Origin: Ypsolopha sequella
Lineage: Eukaryota; Arthropoda; Insecta; Lepidoptera; Ypsolophidae
Length of the DNA stretch: 64,000 bases
Direction: 5' to 3'
Assembly (NCBI GenBank): GCA_934047225.1
Contig: CAKOHE010000086.1
Span: 186,001-250,000 of the forward strand
Within the stretch, counting starts at the first letter, position 1. Each line of letters starts with the position of its first letter. Of the stretch, positions 10,719-21,703 are shown piece after piece. The notes under the pieces were generated by a model that saw only the letters and a program-made list of their open reading frames with translations, was not told the DNA's origin and did no database searches. A program made the translations under genes and the position numbers.

Positions 10719-10897
10719 TGAAATCACATAAAGCCCTCGTAAACTTTCTATATGTGCAGTACAAGCTAGTATATCAAGCAGATGCAAAAATAACAGTGGA
10801 CAAGTATGATGAAAGAATTCACCGGTCTGGGTAGGAACCTCGGTGGCGCAATTGGTAGCGCACTTGTCTTGCTAACAAGAGGTCGCAGGTTACGACC
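10719..10897 (+). repeat. SINE-like dispersed repeat, copy 2
   Basis: Matches 749-927 almost throughout, including 'gtaggaacctcggtggcgca'. The tRNA-like part stops in the T arm ('caggttacgacc'), so the cloverleaf is broken here. The position of the anticodon reads TGC instead of TGA. Confidence 0.5.
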
Positions 10898-10919
10898 AAT
10901 TAGGGGTGCTAACTTTCTG

Positions 10920-12930
10920 GACAGGAACAGAAATCTTAAAATCGTTTCGAGAAATATGTTTTCTGTACAGTTTCTTTTTATCAGATTAATAAATAAGTCT
11001 ATATTTTTAAAGATATTTTAACAAAACACAATGAACTTCATTTGACTTATCTATGACGTCATCAGAAGATGTATGAAAAAATTGCCTTTGCCTGCCCACC
11101 TTGCCTACAAAAAAAAGTAAATGTCAAATGTCAATCCATGAGTGAGTGACCCTCAGAATAAGGAATACAAATAGAAGCCTGGCTAAAATAATACGCGGAG
11201 AAAGACACCTATTCTTGATTTTCTTACAACATTCTAGTGCGTTAGAGAGAGATGGATATGTATTAGTTTTTTCTTAATAAGGTAGGTTGTCACTAGTTCG
11301 TTGCTTTGCTAATGATGTAACGATAAATAAACCAAATCGAAATGAACCACGACCAATCTGCTTACCACACATTATATCGTATCAAAGTGTGAAAAAAAAA
11401 GAGAATGCAGGAGGCACCGATCTTTTTGGTGACACCCTCTTGCTTTAGAAGGAGGCCAAGAGAATTAATAGCAAAGTGGTCTCTGTCTACCCTAGTTGGA
11501 CACATGTTATATTGTGTAAATAAGGAATTAATGAAAGGATATCTCTCGTTTAGCATAATATTTTTTATTAAGTACAAATTACTATATCGTAGGCAGGTAC
11601 ATAAGTTAAGTCCAAAATTGTGCTTGTTTCTAGTACAAAAAATGCTGTAGCTTGTATCAGAGATACAACCGTAAACTATTTAAGTGGATACTTTTTAAGT
11701 CGCCTCTTAACTCAATCAAATAGATGTTCGTTGATGTCGCGATGACAGCGCAATTACTACAGAGGTAATTTAATTTTTTTTATTATTTCTATCAAATAAA
11801 CATCAACTTGTCTTGAATAATAACTAATAAAAATAATGAACGATTAAAATACCTAATAAATTGTAATAAGAAATCAAATTATGCGCAGTTCAAGTCAATA
11901 AGCATTCCCAAAATTCATTTCACGATAGAACTACCCTGTCAAAGTACTTTTATTGTCAACCACTAAATTACGAAAATGTCTTGATCTGCGGAATTTCTTC
12001 GTGAAGTCGATCACGGAAGTAACGTACAAGTTCTGAACAGGCCTTTCAGAACGATTTGCGAACATAGAAGTATGCACTTTTCTACACCACAGACATCCAT
12101 AGGTACTGGTTCTCTTGCCTAAAATTGAAAAATTATCGAGTTAATATACTATAGTATAGTACAAGCACGTACCTACAAACAAGATTGATAATGCAATTAT
12201 ACATAATTATTTAAAGGTTACCAATGTGTCTGTATCTGGTAAATACAACGTCGGTAAAGCATCTGCTTTTAACCGTCTCCATTTTAAATTTTCGTTTGGT
12301 CCAAAAGAATCCGGCGTAAAGTGTTTCGAACAAATATGACTGCTTTTATTAATTGCCCAATTTTGGTCTAATTATTCGTCTAAGCCATTCACTTTTTAAT
12401 TCTTCTCTTTTTGGAAATCTGTAACAAAAAAATATAGCGATATTTATTCGGCATTATTGTTCTTCTAACTCGCGCTGCAATTAATCTGCGGTATTATCCT
12501 TTATGCACGGCTGCCGCGGGAACCAATGTTCGATAGTTTGCCACACGGAATTTAGTACATCACTATGCGAAAAAATATAACCTCTAATAGTCGGCAGAAA
12601 ATCTATATAAAACAGGCAAATATCGGTGTAGAATTGAACACGAGTATGATTTACAAGAACTACTATTATTGTTACTGAGTTTTAGGTATGATCCTGCAAC
12701 TTATTAACATAAAAACTATCAAAACTCACCGATGAAATGATATTGCTTCATTGTTGTTTTCTTTTCTTCCTGTATGCGATTTACAGCCTTCAATCGCACA
12801 AGACAATTATTACAATGTTAAAAAAACAATCAACATAAACAATAATAAATCACATTTTCACGAATTTTGAGAGGAAGAGCATCAAAATATTTAATTTCTC
12901 TCGGTGAAGCTGTAAACTTTCGCAAAATGC
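10920..12930. other. No recognisable feature
   Basis: Two kilobases of AT-rich DNA. I found no long open frame with known motifs, no clear terminal repeats and no RNA gene. Decayed transposon sequence is likely but cannot be shown. Confidence 0.4.
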
Positions 12931-12931
12931 A

Positions 12932-14231
12932 TTATAGTTAGGGAGGCGAATAGGGCAATTTTCGGTAATACTCGAGCGTGGCAGTTTAAGATATGAGAGA
13001 TACCTTAGACCTAATAGAACAACCTTGTAAAGTATTTAGCTCTATATGTAGTGACGCGCGCCTAGGATAGACGATCAAATTAGTAAAAAAAAATCGATAG
13101 TCTGAAATACTCGAGCGCTTCAGATTAAGATATTGGGGGTTGATTTTAGTGTTTTAAGACTAAATTTAACTAATCTGACGATACGTCCTTGACGCCGCCG
13201 AGTTATAGGGTCGCGAACTTGTAAAAAAAAACGTTAATCCGGTATTCTCGAGCGCGATTTTTTTTATTTTTGTTTTGAAGAATATAATCTAAAACCTACT
13301 AAAAATACAAAATCTGCCGGTTTCCGCATGACCGGAAGTGTGGAGGAGCCATTTCGTCTTCCGAAAAACGCGTTGCGGCATATAAGTCGCGAACGATACA
13401 TTTTACAAAAAAAAAGTTTAAATAAAAAAAAAGGTCTCTTTACATTTTTGTCCAAAGTTAAAACTTTTTGACTTGAAGCATCATAAAAACTCAAACTCCC
13501 GGTTTTTTGAGTATATCTCGAAAACTAAGGGGTTTTAAAAATAAATTATATGAAATAACGATGATTATACAATAAATAATACAATTCCATCTACATTTCA
13601 TCTACATTTACGTTGGTTGTATCTATCGCTTTATTGTCATTCTTACATTCCCCGTTTTATCAAGGAGAAAGAAAGGAAAAAAAAGAAACCAAAAAACCTT
13701 TTTCGGTCAGATTAAGAGAACCCACCAACATTTTTGTCAGATTAAGAAAATATGCTTTCAGTATACCGAGATAAACCTCCCCTATGAAAATCTGACGCGC
13801 TCGAGTATTTCAAAAAAACTTTTTTTTTTTGCATTTTCAAATATTCATCGTAACTTATCGTCACGCCGAAATCGTCAGTTTTTTTAAAGGGAGCTTCCTT
13901 GGGAAAATCTGACGCGCTCGAGTAAATTTTTTTTTTTGCATTTTTGACTACTTTATATGCCTACCCCCACCACGCAAACCGGCAGATTAGTATACCGTTG
14001 TTATCAGAGGCACTTGGGGCATACGTAGTATGAATATCTGACGCGCTCGAGAATGCCCAAGTAACTGTTTTTTTTAACATTTTTGAAAAACCGTACACGC
14101 CAAACCCACCGCTAAAATGGTTTTTACCATACGAGCTTTTCTTTTCGAAATTATTTTATCTTTCGATTTTGATAGGTCTCGACGGCGCCGTTGAATTACG
14201 CCATTTAGGTACCTCGCCTCCCTAACTATAA
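12932..14231. mobile_element. Foldback element with subterminal CTCGAGCG tandem repeats (1.3 kb)
   Basis: Outer TIRs TTATAGTTAGGGAGGCGA (12932-12949) and its complement (14214-14231). Inside, three direct copies of CTCGAGCG occur at 12971, 13110 and 13247 (periods 139 and 137), then three inverted copies CGCTCGAG at 13798, 13915 and 14044 (periods 117 and 129), each in the context 'tctgacgcgctcgag'. The architecture resembles Foldback/Galileo-like elements, whose long inverted repeats contain tandem subrepeats. No transposase and no clear target duplication. Confidence 0.75.
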
Positions 14232-14339
14232 GGGACTCCATAGAAAAAAATCGCAAAGTACGCTCCTCAAATTGCAAATAAATGTGTTTTTATTTATTTC
14301 TCAATATATTTACTATATATTTTTACAATGAACTTTTTA

Positions 14340-14556
14340 ATACCTACAATTTGATACCAATATTGTATTTATATGTATATGTATATTTATATATATATAT
14401 ATATATGTATCATAAGTATCTATAATTTATAATTATTAATTTTTAAGTTTTATTTAAATTGTGTAACTGATGCCGACCACAATTAGTGGTCGAAATATAT
14501 TTTACTACTCACCTATAATTATATTTTTTTGTGTTTTCGTATATATATATATATAA
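14340..14556. repeat. AT microsatellites
   Basis: (TA)n-like runs at about 14368-14408 and 14539-14556. Confidence 0.6.
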
Positions 14557-14608
14557 TTTCTTTAATCGAAAAGACAAGAAAAGTCTATTATCATTTTATG
14601 TTAAAATA

Positions 14609-14695
14609 TACAAGGTGACTTTTTGATCATCGTCCAAATTCATACTGGAGGTTTGATAAGTGATCAGTATCTTGGATCAATAACAATTTTTGTGA
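14609..14695. repeat. Single arm of 'tacaaggtgactttttga' MITE
   Basis: The same sequence forms both arms of the palindrome at 21186-21465 ('catcgtccaaattcatact', 'gataacgatttttgtga'). Here it truncates the pogo-like transposase. Confidence 0.65.
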
Positions 14696-15083
14696 AAGAT
14701 GCAACTGGTCCGTCTCTCACAAAATTGTCTTGGTAACGTTGACGTGGGAAAATAAACATCGGTGGGACGTAGTTTCCTGTGGCATTTCCAGCTAATGCCA
14801 AAGTCACTAACGTGCCTCTCTCTGCAGACGTCATCGCACTAACTTGTTTTTCACCACGTCTTGCAATAACCCTGTCGGGTTTCTGGACTGTTGTTATGCC
14901 CGACTCATCTACGTTCCAAATGTCTTTGGCTTCGAGTCCATGTCTCTCTAAAACGGAGGTATAATTGGTAACAAATAGAGCCACGTTAGTTCTATTGAAG
15001 CTGGTAGCACGGGCTATACTCGTTGCTTGAGGTATTCTTAGCGAGAGAATGGGGTTTCGATTCATAAATAACTTCAGCCATAC

Positions 15084-15882
15084 CAAGGGCGGATCCAGGA
15101 ATTCAGGTTGTGGGGGGCCCTCGACACCTCGGTTTCAAGATTTTCAAAAAAATAATAATAAGTAAGATGCACAAGGCCGCCAATAACCCGAAGCATGTAC
15201 GCAAACAAAGAACAATCAAACAATTAAAAAAAGATTAACATTAATTATTTATTTTTCAAATGTTCGTTTAACATTTTACAAAATTAAATCAATTTTTCGT
15301 TTTCCCTTGGCAAACCGATTTATTACGTTATCAACATTAATATTTAATACCCTATGAATGTGCAGAAGCGGAAGTCCGGTAAGACGCTCTTCTGCAGTTC
15401 GCGTACGCAGCCACGGTTTCAGGCGGCGCAGGGTAGAAAAAGATCTTTCGGCCGTTGCTACACTCACTGGTAACGTTGCTAAAATGTGGAGCATTATGCG
15501 TATCGCTGGGAACATGTCTTCATCAGTGGTCTTTAATACGTCCAAAACAGTGATTGGAATTTCTCCTTTTTCCTTCTTTAAACGCAGCCACTTTTCTACC
15601 CATATAGCATATTCTGGCTCCAGACTAAAAGATCTTATACCCATATAAGCTGCGCATTTTACTCATCAAGCCTTTTTAGTTTACCAGAGCATAACCATTT
15701 TACTTGTCTTTAAAAATGTTTTTATTATACCTATGTATATAATCAAGTGTTTCGAATTCATTCGTTCGGCAGTCAGCAGGCAGGTGTCTAAGATTCTTCT
15801 ATGCAAACTGCAAAGGTGCAACTGGAAAGGGTTTGTGGGGGGGGGGGCATGGCCCCCTGGGCCCCCCCTGTATCCACCCTTG
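15084..15882 (-). mobile_element. hAT element fragment (799 bp) nested in the pogo transposase
   Basis: TIRs CAAGGGCGGATCCAGG and, on the other strand, CAAGGGTGGATACAGG. Flanked by agccatac (15076-15083) and agccacac (15883-15890), an 8-bp duplication with one mismatch. It carries the C-terminal part of a hAT transposase. Confidence 0.82.
15276..15644 (-). pseudogene. hAT transposase C-terminal dimerisation domain
   Basis: About 122 residues include LPVSVATAERSFSTLRRLK and RTAEERLTGLPLLHIH, the typical hAT family C-terminal (Dimer_Tnp_hAT) signature. The zinc finger and most of the RNase H-like core are absent, so this is a remnant inside a deleted element. The best relatives would be hAT transposases related to ZMYM/'52 kDa repressor' proteins. 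Confidence 0.85.
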
Positions 15883-16621
15883 AGCCACACCTCTCCAGCC
15901 ATTTCCCGCTCCTCCCATGAAGAAGGAAATTTCTTTTTGTATTCCACAGCTTATCTATACGCTAAATGACGTGTCTCTTTTGTTGTGAGACCAAAATTTG
16001 CTGCAGCACATGTCAGTAGATACTGGCATAGTGTATCTTCTTCTTTCGTAAAGACTGGGTTGAACATATCCAACAGTTGGTAAGATTGGTGTTTCATTGG
16101 CCTCAAATGCCTTTTTCTTCTTAATGTACCTATGTAACAATGAATAGCTCAAGCCATAAGATTAAGCAGCATCACGCAGCACAATCCCTCTTAAAAGTAC
16201 TTCTTCTGCAGCGAGTTCGTAAATGCCTACACTGCTCATACCTCGGTCTTTCTTGCGGACATATTTATTCGGCATTCTGAAATGAGAAAAACTGTTTTAC
16301 CTTTTAAAATATGTCAAGCAAACACTTTATGTCTGAAATATACGTTAATCGAAGTGAGTTGGAACAACGTGTTCCAACTCTCCTAGGTGCGAAAAATAAC
16401 GACTTTTTTTGAATTTGGCCCAAACATCCTCGTTGTACGTGAAAAATTCGGAGAAACAACATTGCAAACTAAAACTTCAATTGTCAAGCTATATTAATCG
16501 TGACTTTTCATATCCCTACATTAATTTATAAAGCAACACACACTTTTGTAAAAATACTGGATGAACTTACTTTCGACGAAATTTTTGGCGCGAACGTCAG
16601 AACTCCACAACCACACACCGC

Positions 16622-16706
16622 GTCCACGGAACATATTTACCAGGAGTCCACGGAACACATTTACCAGGAGTCCACGGAACACATTTAGCGCGTCCACGGA
16701 ACAGAA
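16622..16706 (+). repeat. Minisatellite, ~24-bp unit, about 3.5 copies
   Basis: The unit 'gtccacggaacacattta' repeats at 24- to 26-bp spacing, with gagt/gcgt variants at the start. Confidence 0.85.
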
Positions 16707-16828
16707 GAAAAAAAAAGCGACAAAATTTCTTTACCGGTAGCGCCATCTAGGGAATGCCCATCATAAACCTTCACACTGAATGAGCGGGAATTTTAAATAT
16801 TACTTGTTTGAACAGGGATAATTACTTA

Positions 16829-16929
16829 GTTTATTATATTTTATGATCGTTCGGAACTTTTATTAAAGGTGAAATTTCATATCCTTTAACAAAGATTATT
16901 TTTAAAAGCGATCATAAAATATAATAAAT
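16829..16929. repeat. Inverted repeat (~20-bp arms)
   Basis: 'tttattatattttatgatcg' at 16829 pairs with 'cgatcataaaatataataaa' at 16909. Probably a small MITE remnant. Confidence 0.6.
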
Positions 16930-17835
16930 CGAGTTTCTTAGAAACTTATATTAAAAAGCTTTAATTTACACTAAATGTTTATTGTTAAGTTAAAATTTAC
17001 AGTTTTTAAAAATTACATGTTACAATTGTGTAAAGATATAGATAGATATTATTTATTTATCAAAAGACAATTACATGATATTAATACAATTTTTGAGCCA
17101 AACTGCTCAGCAGTTTATCGGCTATAGCTCTCGGTGTCTAAATGTCTTTTTTACAAAGGCTTTTTAAATCTAAACTTATTCTAAATACAGGTTTTATTTA
17201 AGATAATAAGTTATACATTTTTTCATAATTTATGTAAAGCTGAGAAAACACTTTTTTAAAATATTTTTATATTTATTTTTACTTATTTTGCCATTTAAAG
17301 TTTCGTCAACCTCTACCGGTATTGTGTTAAATATATTTGGTATTAAATACGCGCAAGTTCTGGTTCCGTAAAATTTTTTGTACTTTGGCACAACATATCT
17401 TTGTATTAATTTAGATTTGCTCCGAGCTGGACAATAGCGTGTTTTCTTAACCTTCAAATGAGATTTTTGAAATGTTTCCATTGCGATAAGATATTTTACT
17501 TTTACATCTACAGGCATAATTTTACAAATTTTAAATAACTTTTCGTACTGTTTTTTATATTTAAATTTTTCTTTTTTGCTTACTAGACATTTCAAAATTC
17601 TCACTTGTAACTTTTTAATTTCATATAGATATGTAGGAAAAGTTCTCCCATAACTACTTAATCCATAGCTCAAAACCGGTTCCACTAGGGCGTGATAAAT
17701 ACAATATAGCACACCTCGGTTAACAAAATACTTGAGATTATTGAATTTAGCCAATAATAGTCGTAATCTACTACATACGTCTTTTATGCGATATTTCCAG
17801 TTCATATCCTTGTCTATTGTCAATATTTTCAATGC

Positions 17836-18225
17836 ATGTGCTCGTAAAGGCCCACTTTTTGTGCATCAAAACCGAACAAAAAGTCGATTATTTTGCCCTA
17901 GGGCTTTATTATTATTATTTTTTTCAATTTATTTACAATGGTTGGCTAACCTGCAGACTTTCCTGTGTACCATAGATGTTATAATTTTTTTTACACTGTT
18001 TAACGGCTCTGGATACAGTCTTTTTGAGCCAATTATAATTTAAAGTTCACAAGATTATATTTGTTTTCATTTCCTCACACTATGCATTGAAAAACGTAGT
18101 ATGATACACGGGCGTAAAAGCAATAAATTACTCGGTTACGTTTAAAACACTCGCTACGCTCGTGTTTTAAATCGTCCTCGTAATTTATTCCTTTGCGCCC
18201 TTGTAGCATAAACTACTATTAAACA
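17836..18225 (+). mobile_element. 390-bp repeat, copy 1
   Basis: Reverse complement of 20608-20998, sharing 'tgctcgtaaaggcccac' and 'aaacactcgctacgctcgtg'. It contains an internal hairpin. This copy interrupts the decayed LINE. Family unknown. Confidence 0.75.
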
Positions 18226-18478
18226 GATACAGTTCATATAATTTTGATGCAAACAGTCATATGTATGGCCAATTATTCGAAAATCTATCTCTTTTACACT
18301 GGCTTTTTGTGATCGTATGTGTATATATTTAGTTTCTTTGTACATTTAGAATAATTCCATTGTCGTGTGACCATTTTAAAATATTATCAAAATCCAGCTG
18401 GACACACCTTTCTATTGTTTTCGAATCCGTCCCCGAATACATAATGCACGTATCGTCAGCGTACATATATACTTTATA

Positions 18479-18856
18479 CTACACCTGCTCGGAAAGTACC
18501 TTCTTACTTTTTTGAAAACGATGTAGAAAATACGTCATTACTGTCATACAAATATGCGGGCGGAAAAAGTGTATGAAAATTCATTGTTAACGTGCTTGAG
18601 CGGGCAGAAAAAGTGTATGCAAATCCATTGTTAACGTGCTGTTTTTTTTTTAGATAACACAAAGAATGAGCAAGCGGCCAAGTGGCCAGTATTATTTTGC
18701 GAACTCGTACATAAAACTCGAAAAATGATACTGGCCACTTGTTTTTCCTGTACATAATAAAAGGAAATAAAAAGTGACAATCGCACGCGAGTCAGTCGGT
18801 TTCTTTTATTGTATCTTGATTAAAAGTAAAATTATACTATTTCCTCGCAGGTGTAG
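18479..18856. mobile_element. TIR element (378 bp) in the decayed LINE
   Basis: Ends 'ctacacctgctcggaaagta' and, inverted, 'ctacacctgcgaggaaatag', flanked by TATA on both sides. It lies directly beside the YADD region of the LINE. It contains direct repeats of 'cgggcggaaaaagtgtatg' type. Confidence 0.65.
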
Positions 18857-18872
18857 TATAAAGCACTATGTA

Positions 18873-18985
18873 TCACTCGGGAGAAAGGGCGATTCCCAAC
18901 CCGTGTGTATTGAGGCCCTTGGCTTCGCCTTGGGCCTCAAACTACACCCTCGTTGGTAATCTTCCCCTTTCTTCCCTCGGTGAAC
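18873..18985. mobile_element. Short palindromic MITE
   Basis: Imperfect arms 'cactcgggagaaagggcgat' and the complement of 'cttcccctttcttccctcgg', with the central hairpin 'gaggcccttggcttcgcc'. Interrupts the end of the LINE palm coding sequence. Confidence 0.55.
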
Positions 18986-19713
18986 AATGTACTATTACAG
19001 TTCTGAACGACATTACTCATGCTATTTACGTGCATTATGTACCCGAGGGGACTATACACCGAACCAGTTGGAACTCCAAGTTTTACATCGCACTCTTTGC
19101 TGTTGACATTGTTTATTTTAACTGAGATTTTTCTTGATTCCAAATAGCTCCTAAGCCACGAGCTCATTGGACCACGTATACCACACTCTTCCATGGCCTT
19201 TAACAGTGTGTCATGATCCAACGTGTCAAAGGCCTTTTTAAAGTCTATAAACGATGCCAATACATGTTCTTTTCTATTGAGACATTTATTTATTTCACTT
19301 GTAAATTCCGATAAAACTGTACCAGTTCCTTTACCACTCTGAAATCCATGTTGTACATTATTAATGATTTTATTATTTTCGAGGAACCTTGAGATCTGTC
19401 CAACAATAATTTTTTCTACTATTTTGTTAATTGTTGAAAGTATAGCTATAGGTCGGTAATTAGTGTAGTGGTCGTTGTGACAAATACCGTGGTAAACTGG
19501 TGACATTAATCATGGATTAAACATATTTTTGGTTTAGCAGCCAAACGCTCTGGCTGATACAATTTTAAATAGAATCACATCAAACATATTATTTAGAGCA
19601 TGCCAGTAAGATCAATTTGAAACGAATTCCAAGGAAGAAAAGTATTTTCCAAAAATTACTGCAACCTCTATCTTACACGTAAAGCGCTCTAAACAACTAA
19701 GCTTCAAAATAAA

Positions 19714-20548
19714 TTCAAGTTCAAATTCAAATAGTTTATTTTGCAAAGTAAATGGAAATCCAATCAACCGCCCGAACTCATACCAGAGACCCGGCCAGGG
19801 ACCAGGAACAAGGTTCAATGATCACCAACCGAGCCCCCAGCACGAATCCAGGCGGCCGACCAAATCCCATCCTATATACTACATAGTAATAGGTTACATA
19901 TATAAATACATGCCTACCTCCGCCCATTCGATTAGTCTTGCTAAGAAGAAGGGCAAGAAACTTAGCAATATCATATCTTTTTTTTTTTACATAAAACTTA
20001 TATACAACAAATGATTTATATCTACTTTAAACAAGGGATAAGAAAATACAAGACAGCAGGAATTCAGGTTAATGAAAAAAAAAAGAAAAACATATATATC
20101 TTTGTCTACCTCTCTCATATAGTCTATTTCCTTTTACTGTCTGTAATTAATTAATGTTAACTCTTTAGAGGAATCACAAGTTAGGTAATTATACTAATTA
20201 ATTAAATTATAATCTACCATCATGACAAATATCAGTATCACTATAACACCATGCTTCACCATCATCCAAATATTCATTTATTTTATAATATGCCTTTTTC
20301 AATAGGCCCTGCTTAATATACTGTTTAAACTTATTCTCTGACAAAGTAAGGACCTCTTTTGGAAGTTTATTGTAAAATCTTATACCATGTCCTACGAAAG
20401 AGGTACTCACTTTGGCGAGTCTGATTTTTGGAAAAGCCAGTTTATACTTATTTCTGGTTTCCTTACAATGTTGCTCACCAAGCCTTGGGAAAGACTAAAC
20501 ATTTTTTCTGACATATCTAAGGACTTGGTAAATATATTCACAAGGAAC
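19714..20548 (-). mobile_element. 5'-truncated LINE fragment (family T)
   Basis: The tail 'aagttcaaattcaaatagtt' lies at the low-coordinate end. The reading frame 20410-20207 encodes the C-terminus (FVGHGIRFYNKLPKEV, LKKAYYKINEYLDDGEAW) also seen at 59829-60520. More diverged than the copies at 52 and 59 kb. Confidence 0.8.
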
Positions 20549-20607
20549 CATCATCGTCACCATCATCTACACATTTATTAAAAATTAATGCCAAATAAGG
20601 AGCTATT

Positions 20608-20998
20608 ATAGTAGTTTATGCTACAAGGGCGCAAAGGAATAAATTACGAGGACGATTTAAAACACGAGCGTAGCGAGTGTTTTAAACGTAACCGAGTAAT
20701 TTATTGCTCTTATGCCCGTGTATCATACTACGTTTTTCAATGCATAGTGTGAGGAAATAAAACAAATATAATTTTGTGAACTTTAAATTGTAATTGGCTC
20801 AAAAGGACTGTATCCAGAGCCGTTAAACAGTGGAAAAAAAAGTATGACATTTATGGTACACAAGAAAGGCTGCAAGTTAGCCAACCATTGAAAATAAATT
20901 AAAAAAATAATGATAATAAAGCCCTAGGGCAAAATAATCGACTTTCTGTTCGGTTTTGATGCATAAAAAGTGGGCCTTTACGAGCACATGCATTGAAA
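20608..20998 (-). mobile_element. 390-bp repeat, copy 2 (inverted)
   Basis: Inverted relative to 17836-18225, about 2.7 kb away; clearly homologous over the full length. Confidence 0.75.
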
Positions 20999-21074
20999 AA
21001 TCAATAACAGAACTTATAACTTTTCAGTATGAATTTGGACGATTATTAAAAATATTCGAATTATTCGGAAAAAA

Positions 21075-21567
21075 TTCGGCCGCTCGACCGAAATGTATGG
21101 AAGGGAAGATTTTTTTTTTAAAGTTGTTTTATACCATTAACTGAATAAGCTCTTCAAATATGGTTACACTTTTCTGTTACACATTGTATACAAGGTGACT
21201 TTTTGACCATCGTCCAAATTCATACTAGAGGCTTGGTAAGTGATCGGTATCATGAACCGATAACGATTTTTGTGAAATTCGTTTAATGAAATTTCGACTT
21301 TCCATAGTAATTCACTTTCACTCCCAATCCTGAGTGAATCACTATGGGGAGTCAAAATTTCATTTTATGAATTTTACGGAAATCGTTATTGGTTCATAAT
21401 GCTGATCACTAACCAAGGCTCAAGTATGAATTTGGACGATGTTCACAAATTCACCTTGTATACAATGTGTAACAGAAAAGTGTAACCATATTTGAAGAGC
21501 TTATTCAGTTAATGGTATAAAACAACTTTAAAAAAAAAATCTGCCCTTCCATACATTTCGGCCGAGC
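21075..21567. mobile_element. Palindromic MITE (~490 bp)
   Basis: Arms of about 200 bp are reverse complements ('accattaactgaataagctc', 'cacttttctgttacacattg', 'acaaggtgactttttgacc'). A further partial arm follows in direct orientation at 21625-21703. One arm also occurs at 14609-14695. Confidence 0.75.
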
Positions 21568-21703
21568 GGCGTTGCATTTTTCTATGAAATAGTTTTAAAA
21601 AAACTTCGAGATACAGGGTTTGTTCCATAGTAAAAGTTGTTCTATACCATTGACTAAATAAGCTCTTCAAATATATGGTAACACCTTTCTGTTACACGTT
21701 GTA

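Larger units (their letters stand above)
14691..16275 (-). pseudogene. pogo/Tigger-like transposase, interrupted by a hAT element
   Basis: From ATG at 16275, after an AG acceptor-like 'catttcag', a Psq-type helix-turn-helix region can be read (KYVRKKDRG..., then SYSLLHRYIKKKK) with a TAA inside it, then a CENP-B-like region with a second TAA (ETRHLAYR-stop-AVEYKKK). At WLK the frame is split by a hAT element (15084-15882) and resumes at WLKLFMNRNP, followed by DDE_1-type core sequence (DIWNVDESGIT, MTSAERGTLV). The third acidic region is missing because a MITE arm truncates the gene. Non-functional. Confidence 0.8.
17230..19506 (-). pseudogene. Decayed LINE ORF2 (reverse transcriptase), broken by insertions
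   Basis: Three separated pieces of one minus-strand ORF2. The fingers/palm part is at 19506-18985 (NYRPIAILSTINKIVEKI, FIDFKKAFDTLDHDTLL, LGVPTGSVYSPLG). The catalytic YADDTCIMYSG part is at about 18478-18340. The C-terminal post-RT region is at 17832-17230 (DKDMNWKYRIKDVCSRL, PVLSYGLSSYGRTFPTYL). Between them sit a 390-bp repeat and two TIR elements. Inactive. Confidence 0.8.

Noticed and set aside
13264..13494. 76-codon minus-strand frame in the CTCGAGCG foldback
   Set aside because: Low-complexity, lysine/phenylalanine-rich, no homologous frame in the mirror half.
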